From: Dyadobacter sp. CY345
Lineage (GTDB): Bacteria > Bacteroidota > Bacteroidia > Cytophagales > Spirosomataceae
Direction of reading: 5' to 3'
Assembly (NCBI RefSeq): GCF_021502725.1
Contig: NZ_JAKFFS010000008.1
Location: 147,700-211,699 of the forward strand
DNA: 64,000 nucleotides
Notes under the pieces: generated by a model
Told to the model about the DNA's origin: nothing
The model's database searches: none
Seen by the model: the letters and a program-made list of their open reading frames with translations, nothing else
Translations under genes and position numbers: made by a program
Part shown: positions 18,847 to 26,331 of the stretch, in pieces
Numbering within the stretch: the first letter of the stretch is position 1
Layout: each line of letters begins with the position of its first letter

Positions 18847-19108
18847 AAGTAAACCAGGGAAATCAGAGGATTTGAAAGTCCAGCTTTTAAATCTGGTAGC
18901 CAATTCGACTAAAGAAGCGGCTTGTATCCAATATGATTTACATCAGTCAAATGAAGAACCTGATGTTTTCATTTTTCATGAAGAATGGGAGAGTCAGGCT
19001 GGGCTGGACGTTCATAACGCCAGTCCATATATTTCTGATTTCATTACGTTGGCGCCCGACCTTATCGAGGGAAATATTTCGATTTACAAGACTTCGAAAA
19101 TTGGTTGA
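18818..19108 (+). CDS. ygiN: YgiN-like quinol monooxygenase (ABM domain)
   Basis: A 96-aa antibiotic-biosynthesis-monooxygenase (ABM) domain protein with a ferredoxin-like fold and probable homodimer. The opening YLTAFVKSKPGKSEDLKVQLLNLV, the CIQYDLHQS strand and FIFHEEWESQAGLDVHNASPYI are the family's standard blocks. Its start overlaps the mdaB reading frame by 29 bp, which implies translational coupling. E. coli YgiN oxidises menadiol and is thought to cycle quinones with MdaB; the same role is inferred here. Confidence 0.85.
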   Translation: MSIYLTAFVKSKPGKSEDLKVQLLNLVANSTKEAACIQYDLHQSNEEPDVFIFHEEWESQAGLDVHNASPYISDFITLAPDLIEGNISIYKTSKIG

Positions 19109-19114
19109 TGACTT

Positions 19115-19160
19115 CAAAATACAGATCCTTTGTTAAGTTAACAAAGGGATCTGTATTTTG
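19115..19160. terminator. Bidirectional terminator
   Basis: About 22-bp inverted repeat (left arm 19115-19136, right arm 19138-19160) with one bulged G, flanked by A and T tracts. It lies between the convergent ygiN-like and DUF892 genes. Confidence 0.85.
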
Positions 19161-19174
19161 AAAAGTTAAAGTTA

Positions 19175-19705
19175 TCAGGAGTTAGTTAATCTCGTCCCGA
19201 AGTTTTGAAAATATCGAAAAATTTCGTGTTCTTCTTTAAGTGTTTTCTCTATTAACTCAGAGATTTTATAATGTTTTAGCCTCTTTGCCAGTGAGTTCAA
19301 CTTCTCATAAACTTCGATTTGATAAGAGGCTATTTCACATAATGCTTTGACAATAACAGAATCAGCCGCTGAGGCAGCCGTTTTTGTATTTTCTGTGATA
19401 ATCTCAATATCACGAATTAAATCACTCAGAGTGGTATCAATTTTTCCTTTTGTTTTCTGAGCAAGAATTTCAAAAATATGCTCAATGTGCTGGACCTGTC
19501 CCGCAGTAACAAGCATATAGTCTAAAACCGATTTTCTTAGTTCCTGCGAGTTGACCAATAATGCCCACTTAGAGAAAGTCTTCAACTGAATATTTTCTGC
19601 CCAATAAACGTGTTGAATGTTGCTTAGAAAAAAATGAAAGGTTTCCGGGTTATTAGCAATTTCATAATGCTGGTCAAATTCAGACCGAGGAGAATCTGTT
19701 TTCAT
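19175..19705 (-). CDS. DUF892 (YciE/YciF) ferritin-like protein
   Basis: A 176-aa four-helix-bundle protein of the DUF892 family. Typical strings are LSNIQHVYWAENIQLKTFSKWA near the start, the central HIEHIFEIL helix, the ALCEIASYQIEVYEKLNSLA helix and the closing KTLKEEHEIFRYF. Acidic and His residues on the helices suit a di-metal centre. The frame is open to 19939, but the extra 78 residues are hydrophobic-basic and unlike the family, so I use the ATG at 19705. Family members are linked to stress and osmotic response; the reaction is unknown. Confidence 0.8.
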   Translation of the reverse strand: MKTDSPRSEFDQHYEIANNPETFHFFLSNIQHVYWAENIQLKTFSKWALLVNSQELRKSVLDYMLVTAGQVQHIEHIFEILAQKTKGKIDTTLSDLIRDIEIITENTKTAASAADSVIVKALCEIASYQIEVYEKLNSLAKRLKHYKISELIEKTLKEEHEIFRYFQNFGTRLTNS

Positions 19706-20153
19706 CGTTGGGTTAGTTAACAAATGTTTGTATAAGTGCTGGTTATAAACAAACTGGCAAAATTTTAAAACGCGAATGGATAAAACACATCTTAAAATTT
19801 TAAACTGTTTGTTCGGTAAAAGCGCATATATAAACCGCGTGCCAACCAAAGCATTTTCACGAATTGACAACTCATGAGAGTGAATTAAACCTATCAGGAG
19901 TAATCTGACATTTTTGAGATGTAGATATGCCGGAATCAATATTAATGGATGAATTTATTTTCTTGCCAAACCATCTCATTTATAGACAATTGCTATTATC
20001 GAATCTTGCAAATTTTAGGAAATGTTATTCTGAAAAGATTGACCGCTTTTCCTACAATTAGGGAACGAACTTCGCAAGATTTTGTTTAAAACCTGTTATG
20101 TAAAGCTTCAATACGCGAGCTTAGAATTGACTTATGGTGCGGAAGTTATTCTG
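19706..20153. other. Intergenic region without recognised gene
   Basis: About 450 bp between the DUF892 start and the end of the cupin gene. The open minus-strand frame to 19939 is read as untranslated leader. No repeat, hairpin or RNA was recognised. Confidence 0.35.
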
Positions 20154-20507
20154 TCAGGATACAAAACCATCATCTTGCCCGTCTTTCAAAACAATGTATA
20201 TTCTGGCCCAACTTTCCTCGCTAAGCCTTCTCCACTTGTGCCCGGTGCCGGCAACATCTTGTGCAATTAAAACATCACCTGGTTCGATAGTGAAAGTACT
20301 CCCATCGGTCACGGTAAATTCTAGTTTGCCACGAAGTGTGATGACATACTGAGGTCTTGGAGCGGGATGCCAATCGAATTCTGTCCTTTCCGGCGCATCC
20401 TCATGAAAGAAAAAATAAGCAGCTTCGAGTTGCAACAAATCTTGCACTGTTCCTTTTTCAAAAGCAGAATCGCCTTCAACTGTATTAAATAATCGGTAAG
20501 CATTCAT
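20154..20507 (-). CDS. Small cupin-domain protein
   Basis: A 117-aa single-cupin protein. It shows the two half-motifs as DWHPAPRPQYVITLRGKLEFTV and IEPGDVLIAQDVAGTGHKWR, though the first motif has only one of the usual His residues, so metal binding is uncertain. The cytosolic role is unknown; members often bind small acids or act as isomerases. It is transcribed leftward, 57 bp from the end of the NarL-type regulator gene and in the same direction, so it could be the last gene of that operon. Confidence 0.75.
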   Translation of the reverse strand: MNAYRLFNTVEGDSAFEKGTVQDLLQLEAAYFFFHEDAPERTEFDWHPAPRPQYVITLRGKLEFTVTDGSTFTIEPGDVLIAQDVAGTGHKWRRLSEESWARIYIVLKDGQDDGFVS

Positions 20508-20563
20508 TGGATATGTTCTTCTAATAAATTGAAATGTTGAATTGAAAGATACAAACTTGAAAA

Positions 20564-21232
20564 TTACATTTCAATCAGGTTATGTTTTACAGCAAAAACA
20601 ACCAGACTTACAGAGTTCGAGACACCGGTTTTAAGCAACAGGTTTTTCCTGTGGCCTTCTACGGTGCGATAACTGATGAAAAGCTCTTCTGCGATTTGGC
20701 CGGTATTAAATCCTTTGCAAATTAGCTTTAATACCTCCATTTCGCGTTCAGTCAGGACAATGTTTTCGGATTCAATGACGGTACTTTTCTTAGCATTTCG
20801 TCGCTCGTTTATTTGTAGCGCTTCCCGGAGAACGGCTGCGATTTCATCGTCCATGTAATGGCCCTTTAAATAAACCTGGTCGATGGCATCAATCAATTTT
20901 TTCTGATCGATATCTTTTGGCAAATAGCCATGAACGCCAATTTTCATCATTTGCCGGATATAGTCGTGCGAATAATTCATAGACAAAATGATGATCTTCA
21001 TTGCCGGAAATTCGCTGCGCAGAATTACGCTGGCCTCCTGTCCGCTCATACCTTTCATGTTTAGATCCAGCAGAACAATATCGGGTTGGTTAAGCGCGAC
21101 TTGTTCAAGAAGCTCTTCTCCTGATGCAGCTTCAAAGATGACTTCATAATGATTGAATTTTTTTAAGATCTGGATAAGACCCTGACGGAATAATTTATGA
21201 TCATCGACGACGGCTAATTTTAGAGTACTCAT
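20564..21232 (-). CDS. NarL/FixJ-family response regulator
   Basis: A 222-aa response regulator. The receiver domain holds VVDDH and the phosphoacceptor Asp56 in VLLDLNMKG; the C-terminal LuxR-type HTH (about 155-222) holds LTEREMEVLKLICKGFNTGQIAEELFIS and the recognition helix YRTVEGHRKNLLLKTG. It lies 18 bp downstream of the HisKA_3 kinase gene and is its partner. Target genes are not evident; the cupin gene next downstream is one candidate. Confidence 0.92.
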   Translation of the reverse strand: MSTLKLAVVDDHKLFRQGLIQILKKFNHYEVIFEAASGEELLEQVALNQPDIVLLDLNMKGMSGQEASVILRSEFPAMKIIILSMNYSHDYIRQMMKIGVHGYLPKDIDQKKLIDAIDQVYLKGHYMDDEIAAVLREALQINERRNAKKSTVIESENIVLTEREMEVLKLICKGFNTGQIAEELFISYRTVEGHRKNLLLKTGVSNSVSLVVFAVKHNLIEM

Positions 21233-21250
21233 GATAATCTTTGCTTTAAT

Positions 21251-22045
21251 TTAGGAGTTAACCGGAAATTCGAGTGATAATTTGGTTCCGGAATGAGCAG
21301 AAGATATTATTTCAAGATTTCCATTCAAAAGACCAGCCCGGGCTTTAATACCGCTTAGTCCCATGGATTGAGTTTTCCCGGAAGCGGTTTTTTGATAATC
21401 GAAACCGTCTCCGTTATCGGAAACAGATAAGATCATGTGACCATTATTCTGGCGAATTTCCACTTCAATAACGCTGGGATTTGCATGTTTCAAAGCATTG
21501 CCTATTGCCTCCTGAACGATTCGGTACAAACCCAATTCTGTTTCTTCGTCGATTTTTGCGGTGAAATCAATCTGGCAGCTCGTACGGATACCGCCCGACT
21601 GCACCCGTGTGAGCAGCATTTGAATTGCTTGTGAAAACCCAAAATTTTCCAGGATTAAAGGAGACAGATTCTGTGCAATTTGCCGAATATCCTGGACAAT
21701 ATTCCCAATAATTCCACTGGCGTCACTAGCCAGCTGAACCATTTCTGTCGGTGCCGTTTCGTATTGTATCTGATTGATATACAATTTTGCCGCAGATAAT
21801 GACACGCCGATTTCATCATGAAGGTCACGCGAAATTCTGTCGCGCTCACTTTCCTGGGACCTCACGATCAAGCTGGTCAGGTCTTTCTGATATGCAATTT
21901 CCTGATCATGCATCTTTTGCAGCTGAGCATGTAATTTTCTCTGATAGAGCAATATAAAAAGGACTATTGCCAGGGATAGAAAAAGAACGAAGGCAAGTCC
22001 GCCGTATAGCAGCTGTGTAAATTCTAGTTCTCCTGGCGTCTCCAT
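21251..22045 (-). CDS. NarX/DegS-type sensor histidine kinase
   Basis: A 264-aa HisKA_3 sensor kinase. One membrane helix (LLYGGLAFVLFLSLAIVLFILLY) lies near the N-terminus, followed by a short coiled-coil linker, the phosphoacceptor motif RISRDLHDEIGVSLSAAKLY (His about 76) and a HATPase domain with EAIGNALKHANP and SVSDNGDGFD. There is no sensing domain beyond the helix. I use the ATG at 22045; it overlaps the membrane-protein gene upstream by 22 bp, which suggests that protein may supply the signal. Confidence 0.88.
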   Translation of the reverse strand: METPGELEFTQLLYGGLAFVLFLSLAIVLFILLYQRKLHAQLQKMHDQEIAYQKDLTSLIVRSQESERDRISRDLHDEIGVSLSAAKLYINQIQYETAPTEMVQLASDASGIIGNIVQDIRQIAQNLSPLILENFGFSQAIQMLLTRVQSGGIRTSCQIDFTAKIDEETELGLYRIVQEAIGNALKHANPSVIEVEIRQNNGHMILSVSDNGDGFDYQKTASGKTQSMGLSGIKARAGLLNGNLEIISSAHSGTKLSLEFPVNS

Positions 22046-22674
22046 AAAACAAATGAATAAATCAAATATAAAACACAATTTAGAAAGGCGTGAATCAGCC
22101 AGATCTGGTAGTTAAGCTTCTGTGAATATTGCAAAATGAAGTTTATAAAAAGGAAGATGAAAAAGTTTCCTGCAAAAAATATAAGCAATCCGGTAGACAC
22201 ACAAAACATGGGGATTGACCACAAGTTCTTCGTTGGCTGCTCTATGTATATTTTATAATAATATGACAAAATAAGTACGATCAGACACACGCTTTCAACA
22301 AGTCTGCCACTGTTATCGATAAGGTTTATCCTGCTTGAAATCTGTAATGTTTTATAAGTAAGATAGGCGGCGAAAATTAAGATCAGCCAGATCCTGGTTT
22401 TCAACAATAAATTGTTTTTCAATTCAATGCTGTATATCCAGATAAAAAAGCCGAACTCAACCGTCACATAAACTGGCCAGAGAAATAAATTGGAGATTTT
22501 ATACAACCATAATATCCGGGAAATAGATTCAACAATGAGCGCAAAAAAGATCAGGTAGGTGAGGATTTTCAGCGTTTGATCAAGTTCTTTAAATCGAACG
22601 GCTCCAACAATAGCAGCGAGCAAAACGGGTAAAAAAGCAAAAAAAATGATAAGTTGTTCGCTCGAATAAGGCAT
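22024..22674 (-). CDS. Multi-pass membrane protein of unknown function
   Basis: A 216-aa integral membrane protein with about six to seven hydrophobic segments (for example IIFFAFLPVLLAAIVGAV, LTYLIFFALIVESI, LFLWPVYVTVEFGFFIWIY and the final FLNCVLYLIYSFVLW). No catalytic motif is visible. It resembles the small membrane proteins that precede HisKA_3 kinases in Bacteroidota. The last 22 bp overlap the kinase gene, so it is translated with it, and I infer a sensor or accessory role. No named domain was recognised. Confidence 0.7.
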   Translation of the reverse strand: MPYSSEQLIIFFAFLPVLLAAIVGAVRFKELDQTLKILTYLIFFALIVESISRILWLYKISNLFLWPVYVTVEFGFFIWIYSIELKNNLLLKTRIWLILIFAAYLTYKTLQISSRINLIDNSGRLVESVCLIVLILSYYYKIYIEQPTKNLWSIPMFCVSTGLLIFFAGNFFIFLFINFILQYSQKLNYQIWLIHAFLNCVLYLIYSFVLWRRQEN

Positions 22675-22790
22675 GACGGGTTATAGAAAAAATTCGTCGC
22701 AAAGTTGGACTGTTTTCTCTGAAAATCATAAGTCAGGTTGTTAAAAAACCTACTTTATTACAGCGAAAACAATTCTTGGGCCTGTATTGC

Positions 22791-23483
22791 TTAGCAGGTT
22801 CGCGGGCAGGGAGCAGTCAGATCGTAGTAAGATTCGTCGTCGGCTCCAAGACCGATATCATTATCCGATTTTTGACCCTGAAGAACAACACCAAATGTAG
22901 AAGTTACCACTTTTGTCGTCAGATAGTTTACGCCATAGTATTCATGAAGTACGAAGACCACATTGATATTAGGGGCTTTATTAAATGTAAAAAGCGTCTG
23001 TATAAACTCCTTTAACGAATAATTATATCCTCTTGTAAAACCGTAAGGCGTTATGAAATTGTTATTGGTAACTGCGCCTTTTCCTGCCGTGATCAACCAA
23101 TTGTTTTTCCATTGTCTGATCAGCTCAGACGGAACTTTTCCATCTTCCTCTCCAAGTCCAGCGGATAAATCTGTATAGTTTTTCTTAAATGGTATGTAGT
23201 ATGGCGTAAGTATTTGTCCGGTAGTATCTGTACCGAATAGAATAATCTCAAAATCATTTTTCTCAACATTCAGACCAAACCGTATTTTGATCGTGCTTAC
23301 GCCGGTTGTAGATAATAATGAACTCATGCTTTTGCTGTCAAACAACACGCTAACGATTAATTCATCATCTTCTTTAAAAAAATCGAACGGATTCGTATTA
23401 AATTCCAGTTGTTGCCAGGCGTAAGACCAGGTTTCGAAAGTTTGTTGCGAGATCAGGTGAGTCGTTAATGGGTTATAGTTCAT
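22791..23483 (-). CDS. Unrecognised protein, Cys-containing C-terminus
   Basis: A 230-aa protein I do not recognise. It has no signal peptide or membrane helix. It is rich in aromatic and Asn residues (VTNNNFITPYGFTRGYNYSL), contains a clear beta-rich middle (IKIRFGLNVEKNDFEIILFGTD) and ends in the short tail PCPRTC. Codon use looks native. It runs divergently from the equally unrecognised gene at 23845, with a palindrome-bearing 361-bp gap between them. Probably lineage-restricted. Confidence 0.6.
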   Translation of the reverse strand: MNYNPLTTHLISQQTFETWSYAWQQLEFNTNPFDFFKEDDELIVSVLFDSKSMSSLLSTTGVSTIKIRFGLNVEKNDFEIILFGTDTTGQILTPYYIPFKKNYTDLSAGLGEEDGKVPSELIRQWKNNWLITAGKGAVTNNNFITPYGFTRGYNYSLKEFIQTLFTFNKAPNINVVFVLHEYYGVNYLTTKVVTSTFGVVLQGQKSDNDIGLGADDESYYDLTAPCPRTC

Positions 23484-23844
23484 GATAGTAAAGGATTGAT
23501 AGGATTTCTTTACTGGAAGTTAATAATGGAAAAGTAAAAAAACGCTGTTAGAATCACCGGAGAGTCGCGCGAAGTGAAACGGTTAGTATAATTCACAGGG
23601 CAATGTAGAGCAAATTCTATACTTCACAAAAAATGTGTAATTGTTTTTGGTTATGATCGGCTTACCCCCCGTAAAACACTTGGTTTATAAAACACGTGTT
23701 TTACGGCTTTCAGGCCAGTTTTTTAAGGATGTACTTTGTAATGAAAAAAGAAAAGCTCAACGTTTTTATAAACCTTAACTATTTGAAGTATGAAATTTCA
23801 ATTATCGGGCATACGCTCAAACACGACTTAACGGAAATAATCAG
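23484..23844. other. Divergent gap between two orphan genes
   Basis: 361 bp holding the inverted repeat described at 23669-23706. The rest is AT-rich. No -33/-7 pair is convincing. Confidence 0.45.
23669..23706. repeat. Inverted repeat with nested palindrome
   Basis: Perfect 11-bp inverted repeat (CCGTAAAACAC at 23669-23679, its complement at 23696-23706). The loop repeats AAAACAC, so a second perfect palindrome, AAAACACGTGTTTT at 23689-23702, shares the right arm. The two structures are mutually exclusive. It could be an operator pair, or a terminator for leftward transcripts. Confidence 0.6.
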
Positions 23845-24639
23845 ATGTCGAAACTGCATGTATTTGAAAGGTCTTTCGACGGGATGCCGGGTTCGACATT
23901 CATTCACGGGAAGCTTATGACGAGCCAGCTTATGACCTCCCTAATCAGCCAGTCACTAGGTAGATTATTTACCGTACCGGAGCATGATTGGACTGCTATC
24001 AATAAACGGGTGGGCGAGGCCGCTGCCGGAGCCGAAGTTGCTCAGTATCTTTCAGAATATATTCCGGAATTCCCGGTTCTTATAACTGTGAGCAAACTTT
24101 GGCAAGACCAAACTTTCGAAAGCTTGATCGACTTGTCGGCCGCAGTCAGTTTATATGCCGGAAACGCAGTTTATGGCTTTCAAGAGTTATTGATGGCCAT
24201 AAGTCAACTTGACAAATCTTCGGATAAAGTTCCTGATAGCGTCAGGCATCTGACTTGTTTGCAGTTTGATAATCTGACTCAGTCAACGTCTGCATTGAGC
24301 AAAATCGTTTCTTCTGTCGGTGTAAATATTTTGGATTTTTTATATGTTAATCAGGAGGTTGATATCAGGATTGCTCGGTATACCAGCCGATTAGGGATAT
24401 ACTGGGAACCTCTGGGGGAAACTATTTTGAAAGTAGATTCAGCTGTTACGAAGTCGACGGCGGATTGGTTTTCTTTGGCAGATACGATGCAGCGAATCCT
24501 GGATGTAAAGCCTGAAATTACGATGTGTTTTCTACAAAACTTAGATATAAATACGGCAATTACCTGCTGGAAAAAGCTGCAAATAGAGGCAGATTCATTT
24601 AATACTTTTTCGGAGAATCAGGTTCATTATTGGTACTGA
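23845..24639 (+). CDS. Unrecognised 264-aa protein
   Basis: I do not recognise this protein. It is soluble by appearance and mostly helical (TSLISQSLGRLF, SQLDKSSDKVPDSVRHL, STADWFSLADTMQRIL), with no signal peptide or catalytic motif. The N-terminal MSKLHVFERSFDGMPGSTFIHG has a beta-hairpin look. The ATG at 23845 follows a possible leader of AT-rich sequence. The divergent neighbour is also unknown, so the pair may form a small lineage-specific module; that is speculation. Confidence 0.6.
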   Translation: MSKLHVFERSFDGMPGSTFIHGKLMTSQLMTSLISQSLGRLFTVPEHDWTAINKRVGEAAAGAEVAQYLSEYIPEFPVLITVSKLWQDQTFESLIDLSAAVSLYAGNAVYGFQELLMAISQLDKSSDKVPDSVRHLTCLQFDNLTQSTSALSKIVSSVGVNILDFLYVNQEVDIRIARYTSRLGIYWEPLGETILKVDSAVTKSTADWFSLADTMQRILDVKPEITMCFLQNLDINTAITCWKKLQIEADSFNTFSENQVHYWY

Positions 24640-24716
24640 TCTCCATTCAGATAATTATTTAACCCAGCCAAACCAAGAACTATGCCTTCCTCACACCTTA
24701 AAAAAGTCCGGTCTTG

Positions 24717-24789
24717 CAACTAACGCGGGGTTAGTTGTTCGGCTACGGGGTATTAGACTTACCATCTCACCGCATTGCGGAGGGATGGT
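24717..24789. repeat. Pair of hairpins between convergent genes
   Basis: Two hairpins: CAACTAAC (24717-24724) with its complement at 24730-24737, and a composite stem with ACCATC (24761-24766), CCGC (24770-24773), GCGG (24777-24780) and GATGGT (24784-24789). They sit between the convergent orphan gene and luciferase-like gene, so they may terminate transcription or be a repeat element. Neither has a clean T tract. Confidence 0.4.
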
Positions 24790-24883
24790 TTTATGTTTTA
24801 AAAAGTAAAGGTACTGTGTCTGAAAATTATTTGTTCTCAAAAACAGTACGATCAAACGCACCGTTTTTGGGAACAATGTTTTG

Positions 24884-25909
24884 TTAAACTTCAACCGCAC
24901 TTAATTCCTGTACAATCTGAGAAAACAGCTGATAGGATTTGATACGCGCACCATGGTCAAAAATGTGCGACGTTGCCATAATTTCATCAACCTGCGTTTT
25001 TTGCAAGAATGTCTTAATTCTTTGTTTCAATTTTTCAGGACCTCCAATGAAAGAGTAAGCAAGCATTTGTCCAACCGCATGTTCTTCCTGAATTCCCCAT
25101 ATCTCGTCCATGTTTTCAACCGGCGGCTGCAACAATTTTCGCTTCCCGCTCACGACGCCAAGGAAAAACTGCAACACGGAAGTAGACAAGAAATCAGCTT
25201 CGGCGTCTGTATCTGCGGCCACAACATTTACACATGCCATCACATAAGGCTTATCCAGATATTGAGATGGACGGAAATTTTTCCTGTAAAGCTCAATGGC
25301 TTCAAGAAAATAGGCCGGTGCAAAATGGCTGGCAAAGGCGTAAGGCAGGCCCATCGCGGCAGCTACTCGTGCGCTGTCTGTGCTTGAACCGAGAATCCAG
25401 ATCGGGATGTCAAGTCCCTCACCAGGAATTGCCCGGATCTTACTCATATGATTATCTGCTGAAAAGAAATTTTGGAGTGCCTGAATATCACTCGGGAAAT
25501 TATGAACTGCATTGAAATTTTCGCCTCTGATCGCTCTTGCAGTTACCTGATCGGTGCCCGGAGCCCGTCCCAAACCGAGGTCAATCCGGTTTGGGTATAA
25601 AGAAGCGAGTGTTCCGAATTGTTCAGCAACCACAAGTGGCGAATGGTTTGGCAGCATAATACCACCGGAGCCAACCCGGATTGTTGAAGTGCCTCCGGCA
25701 ATGTAGCCAATCAAAACAGAGGTTGCAGAGCTGGCAACGCTGATCATGTTGTGATGTTCTGCCAGCCAGTAGCGGGTATAACCAAGTTTTTCAGCTTCCC
25801 GGGCAAGTTCAAGACTCGTTTTAAAAGTATCTGCGGGCGTTTTTCCCTCAATGACTGTGGCCAGATCAAGTACGGAATAGGCAACAGGTTTAGAATCTTT
25901 TATATTCAT
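24884..25909 (-). CDS. LLM-class flavin-dependent oxidoreductase
   Basis: A 341-aa luciferase-like monooxygenase that would use reduced FMN (F420 is unlikely in this phylum). The TIM-barrel family strings are TRYWLAEHHNM, RVGSGGIMLPNHSPLVVAEQFGTLASLYPNRIDLGLGRAPGTD and IWILGSSTDSARVAAAMGLPYAFASHF. The length suits the MsnO8-like subgroup, common in Gram-negative bacteria and of unknown substrate. Monocistronic. Confidence 0.88.
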   Translation of the reverse strand: MNIKDSKPVAYSVLDLATVIEGKTPADTFKTSLELAREAEKLGYTRYWLAEHHNMISVASSATSVLIGYIAGGTSTIRVGSGGIMLPNHSPLVVAEQFGTLASLYPNRIDLGLGRAPGTDQVTARAIRGENFNAVHNFPSDIQALQNFFSADNHMSKIRAIPGEGLDIPIWILGSSTDSARVAAAMGLPYAFASHFAPAYFLEAIELYRKNFRPSQYLDKPYVMACVNVVAADTDAEADFLSTSVLQFFLGVVSGKRKLLQPPVENMDEIWGIQEEHAVGQMLAYSFIGGPEKLKQRIKTFLQKTQVDEIMATSHIFDHGARIKSYQLFSQIVQELSAVEV

Positions 25910-26331
25910 ATCAAATATTTGTCAATGAACATCCTGTTCGGATGTTTGAATTTTAAAATAATAGATACATATCACCGAAATTTTAATTAATCGGATTCAT
26001 GCAACAAGTACTATTAACAACAAAAAGTTAAGGATAGTTGAATAATCGTTCAAAAATTATTGACCAAATTTTATTCGGTACACTTTCGACTATTCTTGGG
26101 TTTGAATTTACCCGAAAACAGCCTGTTGTTAAAGCTTTTTAACTTTGCTGTATTTTCGGCGTGCATGTCAAAAAGTACCAACTGCATGCCAATTTTTGTA
26201 GTTTTGGATATCCAAGCTGGTAGAGGGAACCAATCGGCCTGTTTCAGGTTTTTATTTTTATCCGAACTATTTTACGCTACGTATGGACATCGCGAAATTT
26301 TCAAAGTAACTTTGCGCCATAATAACATACC
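25910..26331. other. Leader region upstream of purL
   Basis: About 420 bp. A 91-codon frame at 26060-26335 has no recognisable domain and overlaps the purL start, so I do not call it. The -7-like TAACTTTG at 26307-26314 lies 17 bp before the purL ATG; no purine riboswitch core was recognised. Confidence 0.4.
26307..26314 (+). promoter_or_regulatory. Probable -7 promoter box for purL
   Basis: TAACTTTG matches the Bacteroidota -7 consensus TANNTTTG and would give a leader of about 10 nt. No exact TTTG stands at the expected -33 position, so the call is tentative. Confidence 0.45.

Noticed and set aside
24953..25387. 144-codon plus-strand frame inside the luciferase-like gene
   Set aside because: Antisense shadow with no start context or family match.
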